Counted from the first letter of the stretch, positions 45,319 to 55,883 are shown. The stretch is DNA of 64,000 bases from an uncultured Pelagibacteraceae bacterium (GCA_902524345.1 CABZCX010000002.1:99537-163536); one strand, 5' to 3'. Numbers and translations: made by a program. The notes: a model not told the origin generated them from the sequence alone.

Positions 45319-45720
45319 ATGGTCAATATCAAGGACATTCTCTCAAATTATAAATATATTGCTTTAGTTGGAGCTAGCAAAGATTTAAATAAAACTTCAA
45401 CACTAGTAATGAAATATCTGCAAAATTATGGATATAAAGTTTATCCAGTTAATCCGACTATTATAGGTCAGGTAATATTAGGTGAAAGAGTGTATGGAAA
45501 AGTTTCAGAAATTGATGGGCCAGTAGATATCGTTGATGTATTTAGACCTTCTGATGAGGCAGTTGAAATCGTTAATGATGCCATAAAGATTAATGCAAAA
45601 GTTTTATGGCTTCAATTAAATATAAAGAATTCTGAAGCTAAGAAAATTGCTGAGGCAAATAACATAATTTATATTGAAGATAAATGCACTAAGCTTGAAG
45701 TAGAAAAATATCTGAATTAA
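45319..45720 (+). CDS. CoA-binding domain protein
   Basis: A 133-residue Rossmann-fold CoA-binding protein (YccU type). The motif YIALVGASKDLNKTS lies near residue 13, with VYPVNPTIIGQVILGERVYG near 42 (as YPVNPTIIGQ) and VDVFRPSDEAVEI near 77. ATG at 45319 is chosen because the longer frame from 45256 lies within the preceding coding sequence. Members bind CoA or acyl-CoA, and their role is unclear. It is translated just after the enoyl-CoA hydratase. Confidence 0.82.
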   Translation: MVNIKDILSNYKYIALVGASKDLNKTSTLVMKYLQNYGYKVYPVNPTIIGQVILGERVYGKVSEIDGPVDIVDVFRPSDEAVEIVNDAIKINAKVLWLQLNIKNSEAKKIAEANNIIYIEDKCTKLEVEKYLN

Positions 45721-45735
45721 TTAAAATTATAGATT

Positions 45736-46209
45736 ATGTTTAAAAAAAAATTTTTATTATTAAAATTTATAACAATTTTTTTTATCTCTATTTCTGTATC
45801 TAACGCAGAATTAATCAAACCAAATAGTAAAATTAGTCCTTCCGAAGTTGTAAAAATACAATTGCTTGGTTTACAAAAAAATAATGATGAATTTAAGGAT
45901 AGCGGAATAGAACAGACCTGGAATTTTGCTCATCCTAGTAACAAAGAGGTCACTGGACCTCTAGATAAATTTAAAAGAATGATAAAAAGTGATAATTACC
46001 AAATGATGATAAATCACTTAAGCCATACAATTACTCAGGTAAGAAGTGGAACTAGCTGGGCTCAATTTGAGGTCATAATATTGGATAAAGAAAAAATTTA
46101 TCATAAATTTAATTGGCAAGTAGAAAAATATACCGAGGATGGACCTTTAAAAAACTGCTGGTTGACAACTATGGTTTCAAGCCCTGTGTCATTGGGTAGC
46201 TCAATATAA
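45736..46209 (+). CDS. Exported DUF4864-type protein
   Basis: A 157-residue protein with an N-terminal signal (residues 1-24, ending VSNA). The rest matches the DUF4864 pattern: VVKIQLLGLQKNNDEF near 36, GIEQTWNFAHPSNKEVTGPLDKF near 55 (as TWNFAHPSNKEVTGP), and the C-terminal NCWLTTMVSS. Function is undefined. It stands alone upstream of the dimethylglycine dehydrogenase gene, separated by 55 bases. Confidence 0.75.
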   Translation: MFKKKFLLLKFITIFFISISVSNAELIKPNSKISPSEVVKIQLLGLQKNNDEFKDSGIEQTWNFAHPSNKEVTGPLDKFKRMIKSDNYQMMINHLSHTITQVRSGTSWAQFEVIILDKEKIYHKFNWQVEKYTEDGPLKNCWLTTMVSSPVSLGSSI

Positions 46210-46264
46210 CGCTCTTGATACAATTTTGTTTCGTAATGAATGAAAATTTAGTAGGAATCAGATT

Positions 46265-48697
46265 ATGAAAAGCAAAACGAAAGTAGTTGTAGTTGGTGGA
46301 GGTGTCGTAGGTGTAAGTGCACTATACCACCTAGCAAAAAAAGGTTGGTCAGATGTTGTTCTAGTAGAGAGAAAAGAACTCACTTCAGGTTCAACTTGGC
46401 ATGCTGCTGGTTTGCTGCCTCTATTTAACATGAGTTATTCGGTTGGCCAGCTTCATAAATATGCTGTGAATTTATACAAAACATTGGAGGAGGAAACCGG
46501 AAAAAATGTTGGCTTCAGTGTAGTTTCAAACATTCGTTTAGCTAGTACAAAAGATAGAATGGATGAGTATCATCAATATGCAGGTGTAGCTAAAACAATT
46601 GGTGTAGATGTAAAATTTTTAACACCTCAACAGGTAAAAGAAATTTGGCCTTTATGTCATACAGATGATTTAGTTGGAGCAATACAACACCCTGAAGATG
46701 GATATATTCAGCCAGCAGATTTAACTCAAGCTCTTGCAACAGGTGCAAGAAACAGAGGAGCTGAAATCTATCGAAACACAACTGTTTTATCTATGAAACA
46801 AACTAAAGACGGATGGATAGTTGAAACTGATAAAGGTTCAATTGAATGTGAACACGTGATTTCTTGCTCAGGAAATTTTGCACGACAAACAGGAGAAATG
46901 GTTGGATTAGATATTCCAGTCATACCTGTTGAACATCAATACATTGTAACGGAGCCACATCCAGAAATTCAAAAAAGAAAAAAAGAAGGCCTTCCAGAGA
47001 TGGGAGTTTTAAGAGATAGTGACAGCAGATGGTACATGAGAGAAGAAGCTGGTGGATTAATCCTAGGCCCATATGAAGATGGTGCGCCAGCTTGTTATGT
47101 TGAAGGACCTTCAAAAAATTCAGAGTACGAATTATTTCAAGAAGATTTAGATCGACTTGCTCCACATATTGAAGGTGCAATACATCGTGTACCTGCTTTT
47201 GGAGAAGTAGGAGTTAAAAAAGTTTATAATGGTGCAATCTGCTATACTCCTGATGGAAACCCTATAGTTGGCCCTGCATGGGGTTTAAAAAATTTTTGGA
47301 TTAACGAGGGGCATAGCTTTGGAATAACTGCTGCAGGTGGTGCTGGTTGGCAATTAGCTGAATGGATTGTAGATGGAGAGCCAACTATAGACATGCTAGG
47401 TGTAGAACCAAGACGATATGGAAATTATGCCACTAAGTCTTATTTGAAAGCTAAAAATGAGGAGGCTTATAGCCATGTTTTTATAGTTCATTATCCTGAC
47501 GAAGAAAGACCAGCAGCAAGACCTTTACGAACTGCACCGTGTTATGAAAGAATGAAAGCCTTAGGAGCTGTATTTGGACAAAAATTTGGATGGGAACGTC
47601 CTAATTTTTTTGCAACAGATGGCATGGAACAAAAAGACGACTGGTCTTTTAGAAGATCAAAATGGTTTGATGCAATAAAAAAAGAATGTGAGAATGTGAA
47701 AAAAAATGTTGGACTTTTAGATATGACTGCATTTGCAAAATGTAGAATTAAAGGACCAAAAGCTGAGGAATTTCTTGACTACTTAGTTGCAAATAAACTT
47801 CCAAAAAAAATTGGAAGAATTAATTTATGCCATGCACTTAATACTAAGGGTGGTGTTCATTCAGAATTTACAATTATGAAAGAGGCAGAAAATAGCTATT
47901 ATCTTGTTTCTGCTGGAGCAAACTTAAGATTAGATCATGACTGGATACAAAAATGGATGCCAACAGATGGCTCTGTAATATTTGAAGATCTAACTAATAA
48001 CACTGGAGTTCTGGTTGTTGCAGGTCCTAAATCAAGAGAATTAATGAAAAAAGTTTCAACAGACGATTTTTCAAATGAGAATTTTAAGTGGTTAACTGCA
48101 AAAAATGTTAATGTTGGATATGCACCAGTTAATGCTATGAGAGTAAATTTTGTCGGAGAATTAGGATGGGAATTACATCACCCAATCGAATACCAAAACC
48201 ATATTTTCGATAAACTAATGGAAGCAGGTAAAGATTTAGGAATTAAACCATTTGGTATTAGAGCGATGAATAGTTTAAGAATTGAAAAATCTTATAAGCT
48301 TGTAGGAACTGAATTGTCTATTGAGTATTCTCCTTATGAGTCTGGTTTAGATAGATTTGTTCATCCAAATAAAGGAAATTTTATTGGCCTAGAAGCTTTG
48401 AATAAATGGAGAGAAAAAGGTTTTGATAATAAATTGGTTACTCTTGAAGTTCACAATACAACAGACTCTGACGTATTAGGAAATAATCCAATTTACAAAG
48501 ATGACAAAGTTGTAGGAAGGGCAACTGGGGGTGAATACGGATTTAGAATTGATAAATCGATAGCTTTAGCAATGGTAAAACCAGATCTCGCTAATGTTGG
48601 GGAGAAACTAAAAGTTGATATTCTTGGTAAGATGTATGAAGCTACAATTCTTGAAGAAAGTCCATATGATTCTGAGAACAAATTATTGAGAGCCTAA
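46265..48697 (+). CDS. Dimethylglycine/sarcosine dehydrogenase family FAD protein
   Basis: An 810-residue two-part enzyme. The N-terminal FAD amine dehydrogenase has [20 protein letters not shown] at the start and [10 protein letters not shown] near 46, where the family's flavin-linking His sits. The C-terminal half (about 430-810) is a GcvT-like folate domain. The family removes a methyl from dimethylglycine or sarcosine and passes it to THF while electrons go to ETF. This fits perfectly with etfB, etfA and ETF-QO immediately downstream. A TAGGAATC ribosome site precedes ATG. Substrate (dimethylglycine versus sarcosine or another N-methyl compound) is open. Confidence 0.88.
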   Translation: MKSKTKVVVVGGGVVGVSALYHLAKKGWSDVVLVERKELTSGSTWHAAGLLPLFNMSYSVGQLHKYAVNLYKTLEEETGKNVGFSVVSNIRLASTKDRMDEYHQYAGVAKTIGVDVKFLTPQQVKEIWPLCHTDDLVGAIQHPEDGYIQPADLTQALATGARNRGAEIYRNTTVLSMKQTKDGWIVETDKGSIECEHVISCSGNFARQTGEMVGLDIPVIPVEHQYIVTEPHPEIQKRKKEGLPEMGVLRDSDSRWYMREEAGGLILGPYEDGAPACYVEGPSKNSEYELFQEDLDRLAPHIEGAIHRVPAFGEVGVKKVYNGAICYTPDGNPIVGPAWGLKNFWINEGHSFGITAAGGAGWQLAEWIVDGEPTIDMLGVEPRRYGNYATKSYLKAKNEEAYSHVFIVHYPDEERPAARPLRTAPCYERMKALGAVFGQKFGWERPNFFATDGMEQKDDWSFRRSKWFDAIKKECENVKKNVGLLDMTAFAKCRIKGPKAEEFLDYLVANKLPKKIGRINLCHALNTKGGVHSEFTIMKEAENSYYLVSAGANLRLDHDWIQKWMPTDGSVIFEDLTNNTGVLVVAGPKSRELMKKVSTDDFSNENFKWLTAKNVNVGYAPVNAMRVNFVGELGWELHHPIEYQNHIFDKLMEAGKDLGIKPFGIRAMNSLRIEKSYKLVGTELSIEYSPYESGLDRFVHPNKGNFIGLEALNKWREKGFDNKLVTLEVHNTTDSDVLGNNPIYKDDKVVGRATGGEYGFRIDKSIALAMVKPDLANVGEKLKVDILGKMYEATILEESPYDSENKLLRA

Positions 48698-49446
48698 TGA
48701 AAATTTTAGTAGCAGTAAAAAGAGTAATTGATTACAATGTTCAAATCAGAGTGAAAGAGGACAACTCGGGTGTAGTAACTGACAATGTGAAAATGTCGAC
48801 TAATCCACCAGATGACAATGCAATTGAAGAAGCTGTAAAGATTAAAGAAGCTGGTAAAGCTACAGAGGTAGTAGCAGTAAGTATTGGGGAAGAGAAAGCA
48901 CAAGAAACAGTTCGTAAAGCATTAGCGGTTGGAGCTGATAGAGGAATACTTGTTAAAACAGAAAGTGTTGTTGAACCTCTTTCTGTTTCAAAATTATTAC
49001 AAAAAATTGTTGAAAAAGAAAAACCAGATTTAGTCTTTATGGGTAAACAGGCAATTGATGATGATTGTAATCAGACAGGTCAAATGTTAAGCGCACTTCT
49101 CAATTGGCCTCAAGCTACCTTTGCATCTAAAATTGAGATCAAAGATAGTAAGTTAGAGGTAACAAGAGAAATAGATGAGGGTTTAGAAACAATAGAAATA
49201 AATGTTCCAGCAATAGTAACATGTGATCTTAGGTTAAATGAACCAAGATACGCTTCATTACCAAATATAATGAAAGCGAAAAAAAAACCTATTGAGCAAT
49301 TAAATGCGTCAGATTTAGGAGTAGATATAAGCTCAAGAATTGAACAGATTAAAGTTGAAGAGCCACCTAAAAGAAAAGCTGGCATTAAAGTTGCTAGTGT
49401 ATCTGAATTGGTTCAGAAATTAAAAAATGAGGCTAAGGTAATTTAA
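48697..49446 (+). CDS. etfB: Electron transfer flavoprotein beta subunit
   Basis: ETF beta subunit of 249 residues, which with alpha carries electrons from flavin dehydrogenases to the quinone pool. Family features are [17 protein letters not shown] at the start, [18 protein letters not shown] near 37, and the signature [22 protein letters not shown] near 176 (as [19 protein letters not shown]). Its ATG overlaps the dehydrogenase stop (TAATGA), showing translational coupling to the electron donor. Confidence 0.95.
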   Translation: MKILVAVKRVIDYNVQIRVKEDNSGVVTDNVKMSTNPPDDNAIEEAVKIKEAGKATEVVAVSIGEEKAQETVRKALAVGADRGILVKTESVVEPLSVSKLLQKIVEKEKPDLVFMGKQAIDDDCNQTGQMLSALLNWPQATFASKIEIKDSKLEVTREIDEGLETIEINVPAIVTCDLRLNEPRYASLPNIMKAKKKPIEQLNASDLGVDISSRIEQIKVEEPPKRKAGIKVASVSELVQKLKNEAKVI

Positions 49447-50400
49447 ATGTCAGTTTTATTAATTGTAGAACATAATAATAAAGAATTGAGGCCATTTACA
49501 CTTAATGCAGCAACCGCAGCATCACAGATAGATAATGATGTTCATGCTGTAATTATTGGACATAATTGTGAGGAAGCTGCTAAAGCATTATCAAAATTAG
49601 AACTTGTTAAGAAGGTTATTCAAGTCGAAGCAGCTCACTATGAAAACTTTGTTGCTGAAAATTTTGCACCAGTAATTGTAAAATTAGCTGATAACTATTC
49701 ACACATAATAAGTTCAGCTAACACTTTTGGTAAAAATTTAATGCCCAGAATTGCAGCTGTTCTAGATACATCTCAAATCAGTGATATAATTAAAGTTATC
49801 GCTCCTGATACTTTTTTGCGCCCGATTTATGCTGGAAATGCTTTTGCAACAGTAAAAAGTAAAGATACAAAAAAATGTGTAACTGTAAGACCCACATCTT
49901 TTGATGCTTGTGAAAGTTCTGGCGGATCAGCACCAATAGAGAAAGTTGAAGCAAGTGAGGAATTTTCAAAAACAAAGTTTGTTAAGAGAGAAGAGGTAAA
50001 ATCAGACAGACCAGAACTGGGCACCGCTAGAGTTGTTGTGTCAGGTGGAAGAGGAATGCAGAGTGGAGATAATTTTAAACTTATTACTTCGCTAGCTGAC
50101 AAATTAAATGCTGCTATTGGAGCATCAAGAGCAGCCGTTGATGCAGGATATATAAGTAATGATCATCAAGTTGGTCAAACAGGTAAAGTTGTTGTTCCAG
50201 ATTTATATATAGCTATAGGTATATCAGGGGCTATTCAGCATTTGGCAGGTATGAAAGAAAGTAAAGTAATAGTTGCAATAAATAAAGACGGAGAGGCACC
50301 AATTTTTAGTGTTGCAGACTATGGTCTTGAAGCTGATCTTTTTGAAGCAGTTCCACAATTCCTAGAGGAATTGAACAAATTAAACACTATACAAAAATAA
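49447..50400 (+). CDS. etfA: Electron transfer flavoprotein alpha subunit
   Basis: ETF alpha subunit of 317 residues. The C-terminal FAD-binding domain carries [16 protein letters not shown] near 196, [22 protein letters not shown] near 226 (as [20 protein letters not shown]), and [19 protein letters not shown] near 250, all typical. The gene directly follows etfB with no gap. A normal-length, intact subunit. Confidence 0.95.
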   Translation: MSVLLIVEHNNKELRPFTLNAATAASQIDNDVHAVIIGHNCEEAAKALSKLELVKKVIQVEAAHYENFVAENFAPVIVKLADNYSHIISSANTFGKNLMPRIAAVLDTSQISDIIKVIAPDTFLRPIYAGNAFATVKSKDTKKCVTVRPTSFDACESSGGSAPIEKVEASEEFSKTKFVKREEVKSDRPELGTARVVVSGGRGMQSGDNFKLITSLADKLNAAIGASRAAVDAGYISNDHQVGQTGKVVVPDLYIAIGISGAIQHLAGMKESKVIVAINKDGEAPIFSVADYGLEADLFEAVPQFLEELNKLNTIQK

Positions 50401-50423
50401 TATAATCTGTAAAAAAATATACT

Positions 50424-52043
50424 ATGTCCAGAGAGACAATGGAATATGATGTAGTTATTGTAGGTGGTGGTCCATCAGGATTAGCTACAGCTATAAAGTT
50501 AAAACAATTAAATTCAGAATTAAACATTTGTTTATTAGAAAAAGCATCAGAAATTGGCGCACATATTTTAAGTGGAAATGTATTTGAGACAAGAGCTTTA
50601 GATGAACTAATTCCAGGTTGGAAAGAATTAAATTCACCTATTAAAACTAAGGTTACTAAAGAAAAATTTTTATTTTTAGGTAAAAATAAATCATTAAGTT
50701 GGCCAACTTGGTTACTTCCAGCTGTTCAAAAAAATCATAAGAATTATATTATAAGTTTAGCAAACTTATGTCGATGGCTTGCAGAACAAGCTGAAGCACT
50801 TGGAGTCGAAATTTTTCCAGGATTTCCAGCGAGTGAAATTTTATTTAACGATGATGGTTCTGTAAAAGGTGTAGCAACTCAAGATATGGGTATTGATAAA
50901 GAAGGAAATAAAAAAGATAGTTTCGAGCCAGGTATAGATTTATTGGGAAAGGTGACTGTTTTTGCAGAGGGTTGTAGAGGTCACTTAGGAAAACAGTTAA
51001 TTAAAAAATTTAATCTTGATAAAGATAAAGACCCACAACAATATGGAATAGGATTTAAAGAGATATGGGAAGTGGATGAAAAAAATCACCAAGAAGGCTT
51101 GGTAATGCATACTGCTGGCTGGCCGTTAGATAATAGTACCTACGGAGGAAGTTTTATCTATCATGCAGAAAATAAACAAATATTCTTAGGTTATGTAATA
51201 GGTTTGGATTATCAAAATCCTCATTTGTCACCATTCGATGAATTTCAAAGATTCAAGACGCATCCTACAATTAGAAAAATTATTGAGGGTGGAAAAAGAA
51301 TTTCCTATGGCGCTAGAGCTTTAATAGAAGGTGGCTTTCAAAGTTTGCCAAAAATGTTTATGCCTGGAGCATTATTGATCGGGTGTGATGCAGGTACTTT
51401 GAATATGCCCAAGATAAAAGGATCTCATACTGCAATGAAAAGTGGAATAATTGCAGCAGAAACAATTAATGACCATATTAAGGATAATAAAGAGCTATCA
51501 ATTTTTGAGGAAAAATTAAAAAAGAGTTGGTTATACAAAGAGCTTTATGAAGCAAGAAATGTTAAGCCTAGTTTTAATTGGGGCTTAATTTTAGGAATTA
51601 TTTTCACAGGTATCGATCAAATTTTGTTTAGAGGAAAATTACCATTTACACTAAAACACAAACATGCTGACCATCAAACATTGAAACCAGCAAATAAAAT
51701 GCCTAAAATTGATTATCCTAAGCCAGATAACGTTATCACTTTTGATAAAACGAGTTCAGTTTATCTAACTGGCACAAACCATGTAGACAATCAACCTGTT
51801 CATTTAAAACTTAAAGATCCATCATTACCAATTAACTATACATTAAATGAATATGATGAACCTGCACAAAGGTATTGTCCAGCTGGCGTTTATGAAGTTC
51901 AAAAGGAGAACGGATCCAATAAATTTGTTATTAATTCTCAAAATTGTATTCATTGTAAAACCTGTGATATAAAAGAACCTTCTCAAAATATCACCTGGGT
52001 AACACCTGAAGGTGGAGGCGGCCCTAAATACGGGAATATGTAA
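50424..52043 (+). CDS. Electron transfer flavoprotein-ubiquinone oxidoreductase
   Basis: Membrane-associated enzyme of 539 residues passing electrons from ETF to ubiquinone. The FAD motif VVIVGGGPSGLATAIKL is near residue 10, the quinone-pocket region GGSFIYH near 236, and the C-terminal 4Fe-4S ligands are in RYCPAGVYEV near 485 and NCIHCKTCDIKEPSQNI near 509. It completes the dehydrogenase-ETF-quinone chain. An internal ATG at codon 6 (50439) is a possible alternative start. Confidence 0.93.
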   Translation: MSRETMEYDVVIVGGGPSGLATAIKLKQLNSELNICLLEKASEIGAHILSGNVFETRALDELIPGWKELNSPIKTKVTKEKFLFLGKNKSLSWPTWLLPAVQKNHKNYIISLANLCRWLAEQAEALGVEIFPGFPASEILFNDDGSVKGVATQDMGIDKEGNKKDSFEPGIDLLGKVTVFAEGCRGHLGKQLIKKFNLDKDKDPQQYGIGFKEIWEVDEKNHQEGLVMHTAGWPLDNSTYGGSFIYHAENKQIFLGYVIGLDYQNPHLSPFDEFQRFKTHPTIRKIIEGGKRISYGARALIEGGFQSLPKMFMPGALLIGCDAGTLNMPKIKGSHTAMKSGIIAAETINDHIKDNKELSIFEEKLKKSWLYKELYEARNVKPSFNWGLILGIIFTGIDQILFRGKLPFTLKHKHADHQTLKPANKMPKIDYPKPDNVITFDKTSSVYLTGTNHVDNQPVHLKLKDPSLPINYTLNEYDEPAQRYCPAGVYEVQKENGSNKFVINSQNCIHCKTCDIKEPSQNITWVTPEGGGGPKYGNM

Positions 52044-52044
52044 T

Positions 52045-52422
52045 TTAAGACAAATCTATCGCAAACTTTTTTAACGTCTCGATAGGTAAAATTTCAAGAG
52101 TATTTTCATGTGTGCTTTTTAGATAAATTGGGCAACCTTTACCAGCTTCGACAGCTCTTGCATACCAGGTAGCACATACACACCATCCATCTCCATCTTT
52201 TAAACCAGGAAAACCATATTCAGGATGTGGTGTAATTAAATCATTGCCAGCCTCTTTGCACCATTCTAAAAATTCAGTAGTTACTTTTGCACAAACGGTG
52301 TGTAAACCTCTGTCATTTTCATCAGTGTTACAACAGCCATCTCTGTACCATCCGGTAAGTGGATCCAACGAACAACTTTCTAAATTTTCACCCAAAACAT
52401 TTTTTTGCATAAATTTATCCAA
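52045..52422 (-). CDS. DUF2237 family protein
   Basis: A 125-residue cysteine- and tryptophan-rich soluble protein matching DUF2237: NVLGENLESCSLDPLTGWYRDGCC near residue 8 (as SLDPLTGWYRDGC), LHTVCAKVT near 43, and GDGWCVCATWYARA near 75. Function unknown; conserved Cys and His suggest metal or redox chemistry. The gene converges on ETF-QO with one base between stops and overlaps the neighbouring oxygenase gene by eight bases. Confidence 0.85.
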   Translation of the reverse strand: MDKFMQKNVLGENLESCSLDPLTGWYRDGCCNTDENDRGLHTVCAKVTTEFLEWCKEAGNDLITPHPEYGFPGLKDGDGWCVCATWYARAVEAGKGCPIYLKSTHENTLEILPIETLKKFAIDLS

Positions 52423-53053
52423 ATATATTAAAAATTTTATTGTCTATAAGTCCGTTAAATGAAATGGAGCGCCTTTCCTCTTTTGTTCCTTTAAAAGGAT
52501 AAACAGTGTGCATCAAATAATGTGGAAAAAAGTAAAAATCCCCAACCTTTGGTTCTATAGGAAACCTGCACTGAGACAAAAACATTCTATTTCCATGAAT
52601 TAACTCTAAGTTTCCACCTCTATAGTCTTTTTTATTGTCTTGAAAATGTTTACCAAAAGTTTCTGGTAATTTTAAAAACCCCGCGCCTGATATATGACCT
52701 GAATGCCAATGTACTGGATTATATTCATTTTCAAATTGTCTAACAACCCAGGTTTCAATTAATTTAAATTCAGAGATTTTTTTTCCCGTATCTTTATAAA
52801 TCCACTGTGCTACAGAATCCCCTAGAAATTTTAACCACCCACTTTCCTCAACAGTCTTTTTGTCTAATCTAAATTCTTGTTTAACATCTCCAACAAGGCC
52901 CTTACCGACATCGAGATTTTTTGATTGTTCTTTGTCTTCTATAGTATTGTCAATAAATTTGTTAAGGTGATTTAAAAGATTTTCTGGAATTTTTACCTTA
53001 AAAATTGAGGGACCAAAAATTCTTATTAATCCATAATTATAATTCATAATCAT
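52415..53053 (-). CDS. Putative 2OG-Fe(II) oxygenase, copy 1 of a tandem pair
   Basis: A 212-residue protein of the 2-oxoglutarate/Fe(II) oxygenase type (2OG-FeII_Oxy_5-like). Candidate iron ligands lie in YNPVHWHSGHISGAGFLKL near 112 and YLMHTVYPF near 178, and the 2OG-binding arginine in RRSISFNGL near 195. It starts with FGPSIFKVKIPENLL, shared with the next gene. The two genes are paralogues with a 20-base gap. Substrate unknown. Confidence 0.78.
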   Translation of the reverse strand: MIMNYNYGLIRIFGPSIFKVKIPENLLNHLNKFIDNTIEDKEQSKNLDVGKGLVGDVKQEFRLDKKTVEESGWLKFLGDSVAQWIYKDTGKKISEFKLIETWVVRQFENEYNPVHWHSGHISGAGFLKLPETFGKHFQDNKKDYRGGNLELIHGNRMFLSQCRFPIEPKVGDFYFFPHYLMHTVYPFKGTKEERRSISFNGLIDNKIFNIFG

Positions 53054-53073
53054 CTAACTATTAAAAAAATATC

Positions 53074-53718
53074 TTAATCTTTACCGTATACATTATAAAC
53101 ATTTTCATCTATGTCAGCATTAAATGAAATAGACCTTCTCTCTTCATCTGAATCTTTAAAAGGGTAAACTGTATGCATTAAGTAATTAGGAAAAAAGTAA
53201 AATTCACCAACTTTAGGTGTGACTTTAAAAAGAGAATTACTCAAAAATTGCTTCGAACCATGAATTAGTTCCAATTTGCCATTTGGATTTGTCTTTTTAT
53301 TTGATTGGGGTGAGCTTCCAAAATTTTCAGGTACCTTTAGGTAACCTACACCAGAAATATGGCCAGAATGCCAATGAGTCGGATTATATTCATTCTTAAA
53401 CTGTCTAACAACCCAAGAATCTCTTAAGGAAAAATTTTTTACGGGGAGACCACAACTTTTCTCTACCCAAGTTGATACACATTTACCTAAAAATTCCAAC
53501 CAACCTGAGGTCTCACAAAATAGTCTATCTAATATAAACTCTTGAGTAACTTGACCTGCCAATTTGGTTCCATGATTTTGAGCAATAGATTTTTTTTCAT
53601 CTTTTATTACATTATCAACATAATCGTTTAATTTTTTGATCATATCATCTGGAATATTCGCTTTAGCTATAGACGGTCCAAAAGGCTTAGCAATTTGAAT
53701 TTGAATATTATTATCCAT
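53074..53718 (-). CDS. Putative 2OG-Fe(II) oxygenase, copy 2 of a tandem pair
   Basis: A 214-residue paralogue of the neighbouring oxygenase. It has FGPSIAKANIPDDMI near 13, YNPTHWHSGHISGVGYLKV near 115, GEFYFFPNYLMHTVYPF near 172 and RRSISFNADI near 197. Putative metal and 2OG residues are conserved in both copies. The second base of its operon start lies three bases downstream of hisI's stop. Tandem duplication with retained active-site residues suggests two distinct or dosage-related activities. Confidence 0.78.
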   Translation of the reverse strand: MDNNIQIQIAKPFGPSIAKANIPDDMIKKLNDYVDNVIKDEKKSIAQNHGTKLAGQVTQEFILDRLFCETSGWLEFLGKCVSTWVEKSCGLPVKNFSLRDSWVVRQFKNEYNPTHWHSGHISGVGYLKVPENFGSSPQSNKKTNPNGKLELIHGSKQFLSNSLFKVTPKVGEFYFFPNYLMHTVYPFKDSDEERRSISFNADIDENVYNVYGKD

Positions 53719-53721
53719 TCA

Positions 53722-54189
53722 TTAAATTTTTGTAGGATTAGGTTGTCCTTTATATACGTCCTCAGGGTCAAATTTTTTTTCTTTTTCTAAAAACGTCATT
53801 TTTACTTCTCTTCCATTGTGAATTATTCCTAAAGGTATAGATCTATAAAAACAAGATCTATATCCAACATGACAGCTTGCTCCCTCACCAATATCAACAG
53901 TCAACCAAATAGAATCTTGATCATCATCAATACGAATTTCTCTTACTTTTTGAACAAATCCACTAGTCTTACCTTTGTGCCAAATAGCTTTTCTTGATCT
54001 GCTAAAATAATGAGCCTCTTTAGTTTCAATAGTTTTTTTTAAAGCCTCGACATTCATATAACCATGCATAAGAATATCTTTAGTTTTATCACACATTGTA
54101 ATTACAGGAATTAGACCATCATTATCAAATTTTGGAGAAAGAAGATTACCTTCTTCAATTTCAAGGACATTTTCTCTTTTTTTGAACAT
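53722..54189 (-). CDS. hisI: Phosphoribosyl-AMP cyclohydrolase HisI
   Basis: Third step of histidine synthesis, 155 residues, stand-alone (no HisE fusion). Conserved parts are VLMHGYMNVEALKKTIET near 38, FSRSRKAIWHKGKTSG near 62, and GASCHVGYRSCFYR near 104, where the zinc cysteines lie. It is divergent from folE with a 76-base gap and precedes the tandem oxygenases on the same strand. Confidence 0.95.
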   Translation of the reverse strand: MFKKRENVLEIEEGNLLSPKFDNDGLIPVITMCDKTKDILMHGYMNVEALKKTIETKEAHYFSRSRKAIWHKGKTSGFVQKVREIRIDDDQDSIWLTVDIGEGASCHVGYRSCFYRSIPLGIIHNGREVKMTFLEKEKKFDPEDVYKGQPNPTKI

Positions 54190-54265
54190 ATAAGGTAATT
54201 ATGTAGCATATATCTAGATATATTAAATATTTTAAAAATATAGATTTATAGGTATAAAACTGGCA

Positions 54266-54880
54266 ATGAAACTTGTTAAAAATAATAACGATGAGCAAAA
54301 AACCAAAATTGTATCCGATAAAGACGCTGAAGAAGCTTTTAAAACAATTTTACAATGGATAGGTGAAGATCCTCAAAGAGAAGGTTTATTAGAAACACCT
54401 AAAAGAGTAGTTAAAGCATTTAAGGAATATTTTAAAGGATATAGAGAAGATCCAAACTTAGTATTAGATAAAACTTTTGGAGATGTCGAAGGCTATGATG
54501 ATATGGTTGTTCAAAAAAATATATCAGTTCAAAGTCATTGTGAACATCATATGGCGCCAATAATTGGAAAAGCCCATGTGGCTTACATTCCAAGAGACAG
54601 AGTGGTAGGATTAAGTAAATTAGCAAGAGTAGTAGAAGTTTTTTCAAAAAGATTGCAAACACAAGAAAGATTAACTATGCAGATTGCGAATACACTTATG
54701 AAATCTTTAGATGCAAAAGGTGTAGCTGTAACTATTGATTCAACCCATCAGTGTATGACAATGAGAGGAATTAAAAAAGAACAAGCTTCAACAGTAACGA
54801 ATTATTACTTAGGTCAGTTTAAAGAAGATCTGAGTTATCAAAATAGGTATTTAAGATTTATAAGCACGCAAAAAGATTAA
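54266..54880 (+). CDS. folE: GTP cyclohydrolase I
   Basis: First enzyme of folate/pterin synthesis, 204 residues. Zinc and active-site residues appear in QSHCEHHMAPIIGKAHVAYIP near 91 (as SHCEHHMAPIIGKAHVAYIP) and DSTHQCMTMRG near 156. KLARVVEVFSKRLQTQERLT near 118 is the family block. Normal length. An AcuI-like gene starts one base after the stop. Confidence 0.95.
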   Translation: MKLVKNNNDEQKTKIVSDKDAEEAFKTILQWIGEDPQREGLLETPKRVVKAFKEYFKGYREDPNLVLDKTFGDVEGYDDMVVQKNISVQSHCEHHMAPIIGKAHVAYIPRDRVVGLSKLARVVEVFSKRLQTQERLTMQIANTLMKSLDAKGVAVTIDSTHQCMTMRGIKKEQASTVTNYYLGQFKEDLSYQNRYLRFISTQKD

Positions 54881-54881
54881 A

Positions 54882-55883
54882 GTGTCTGATCAATTTAAAG
54901 CATTAGTACTAAATCAAGAAAGTGACAAGTTCACAAGGGAAGTAAAACTAATTGATAAAAGTTTTTTAAAACATGGTGATGTCACTATCAAAGTAGATTA
55001 CTCAGACTTAAATTTTAAAGATGGAATGATCCTTAAAAATGGAGGAAGATTAGTTAAAGAATTTCCTCATATTCCTGGAATTGATTTTTCAGGTACTGTT
55101 TTAGAAAGTGAAAACTCAAAATTTAAATCAGGTGACGAAGTAATTTTGACTGGTTTTAGAGTTGGGGAAATTTTTTACGGTGGTTATTCTCAAATTGCAA
55201 AAGTTAAAGGAGATTTTTTGGTAAAAAAACCAAATAATTTAACGACAAAACAATCAATGATATTAGGCACTGCAGGTTTTACATCTCTAATGGCAGCATT
55301 TGCAATTAAGGCGAGAGAAGAAATTCTACTAGGTGAAAAAGTAAAAAATGTTTTGGTAACAGGAGCATCCGGAGGAGTGGGTAGTATTGCTGTAATGATA
55401 TTAAATAAAATGGGGTACGAGGTTACTGCCGTATCTGGAAAAGAATCTAAAGCTGACTATTTGAAATCATTAGGTGCTAAAAACGTAATAAATAGGGCCG
55501 AATTTGATAAAGATCCAAAACTGATTGATAAAGGTTTATGGGATGGAGTTGTTGATACAGTTGGTGGAAAAATTTTAGCTAATGCGATTGTTCAAACAAA
55601 TTCTAATGGTATTATTGCGGTATGTGGTAATGCAAGCACGAATGAATTAAACACAAATGTCATACCATTTATGTTAAGAGGAATAAAACTTTGGGGTATG
55701 GACTCGGCCAATTGTAGCATTCAAAGAAGAGAATTTATTTGGGGAGAAGCTTCAAAATTAATTGATTTTGATTTATTAGAAAATTCTATTCAAACTGTAA
55801 GCTTGGAGGAGTTAATTGAAACTTATCCTAAGATATTAAAAGGTGAAATTTCAGGAAGAGTTTTAGTAGATTTAAATAAATAA
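54882..55883 (+). CDS. Acrylyl-CoA reductase AcuI-like (YhdH/YhfP family)
   Basis: Zinc-independent medium-chain reductase of 333 residues, NADPH-dependent. It shows VDYSDLNFKDGMILKNGG near 35, PHIPGIDFSGTV near 60, and the nucleotide motif VTGASGGVGSIAVMIL near 157. AcuI members detoxify acryloyl-CoA made during DMSP or other three-carbon metabolism, so this is the likely role, but the YhdH family is broader. Starts with GTG one base after folE, and its stop shares a base with the LysR ATG. Confidence 0.82.
   Translation: MSDQFKALVLNQESDKFTREVKLIDKSFLKHGDVTIKVDYSDLNFKDGMILKNGGRLVKEFPHIPGIDFSGTVLESENSKFKSGDEVILTGFRVGEIFYGGYSQIAKVKGDFLVKKPNNLTTKQSMILGTAGFTSLMAAFAIKAREEILLGEKVKNVLVTGASGGVGSIAVMILNKMGYEVTAVSGKESKADYLKSLGAKNVINRAEFDKDPKLIDKGLWDGVVDTVGGKILANAIVQTNSNGIIAVCGNASTNELNTNVIPFMLRGIKLWGMDSANCSIQRREFIWGEASKLIDFDLLENSIQTVSLEELIETYPKILKGEISGRVLVDLNK

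Noticed and set aside
46210..46264. Glycine or SAM riboswitch ahead of the dimethylglycine dehydrogenase gene
   Set aside because: The gap is only 55 bases with no stem-loops that fit a known riboswitch. The leader before metF (43069-43132) is likewise too short and unstructured.
49110..49385. Long minus-strand frames inside etfB, DMGDH and other conserved genes
   Set aside because: They are antisense shadows of conserved proteins with no family features of their own.
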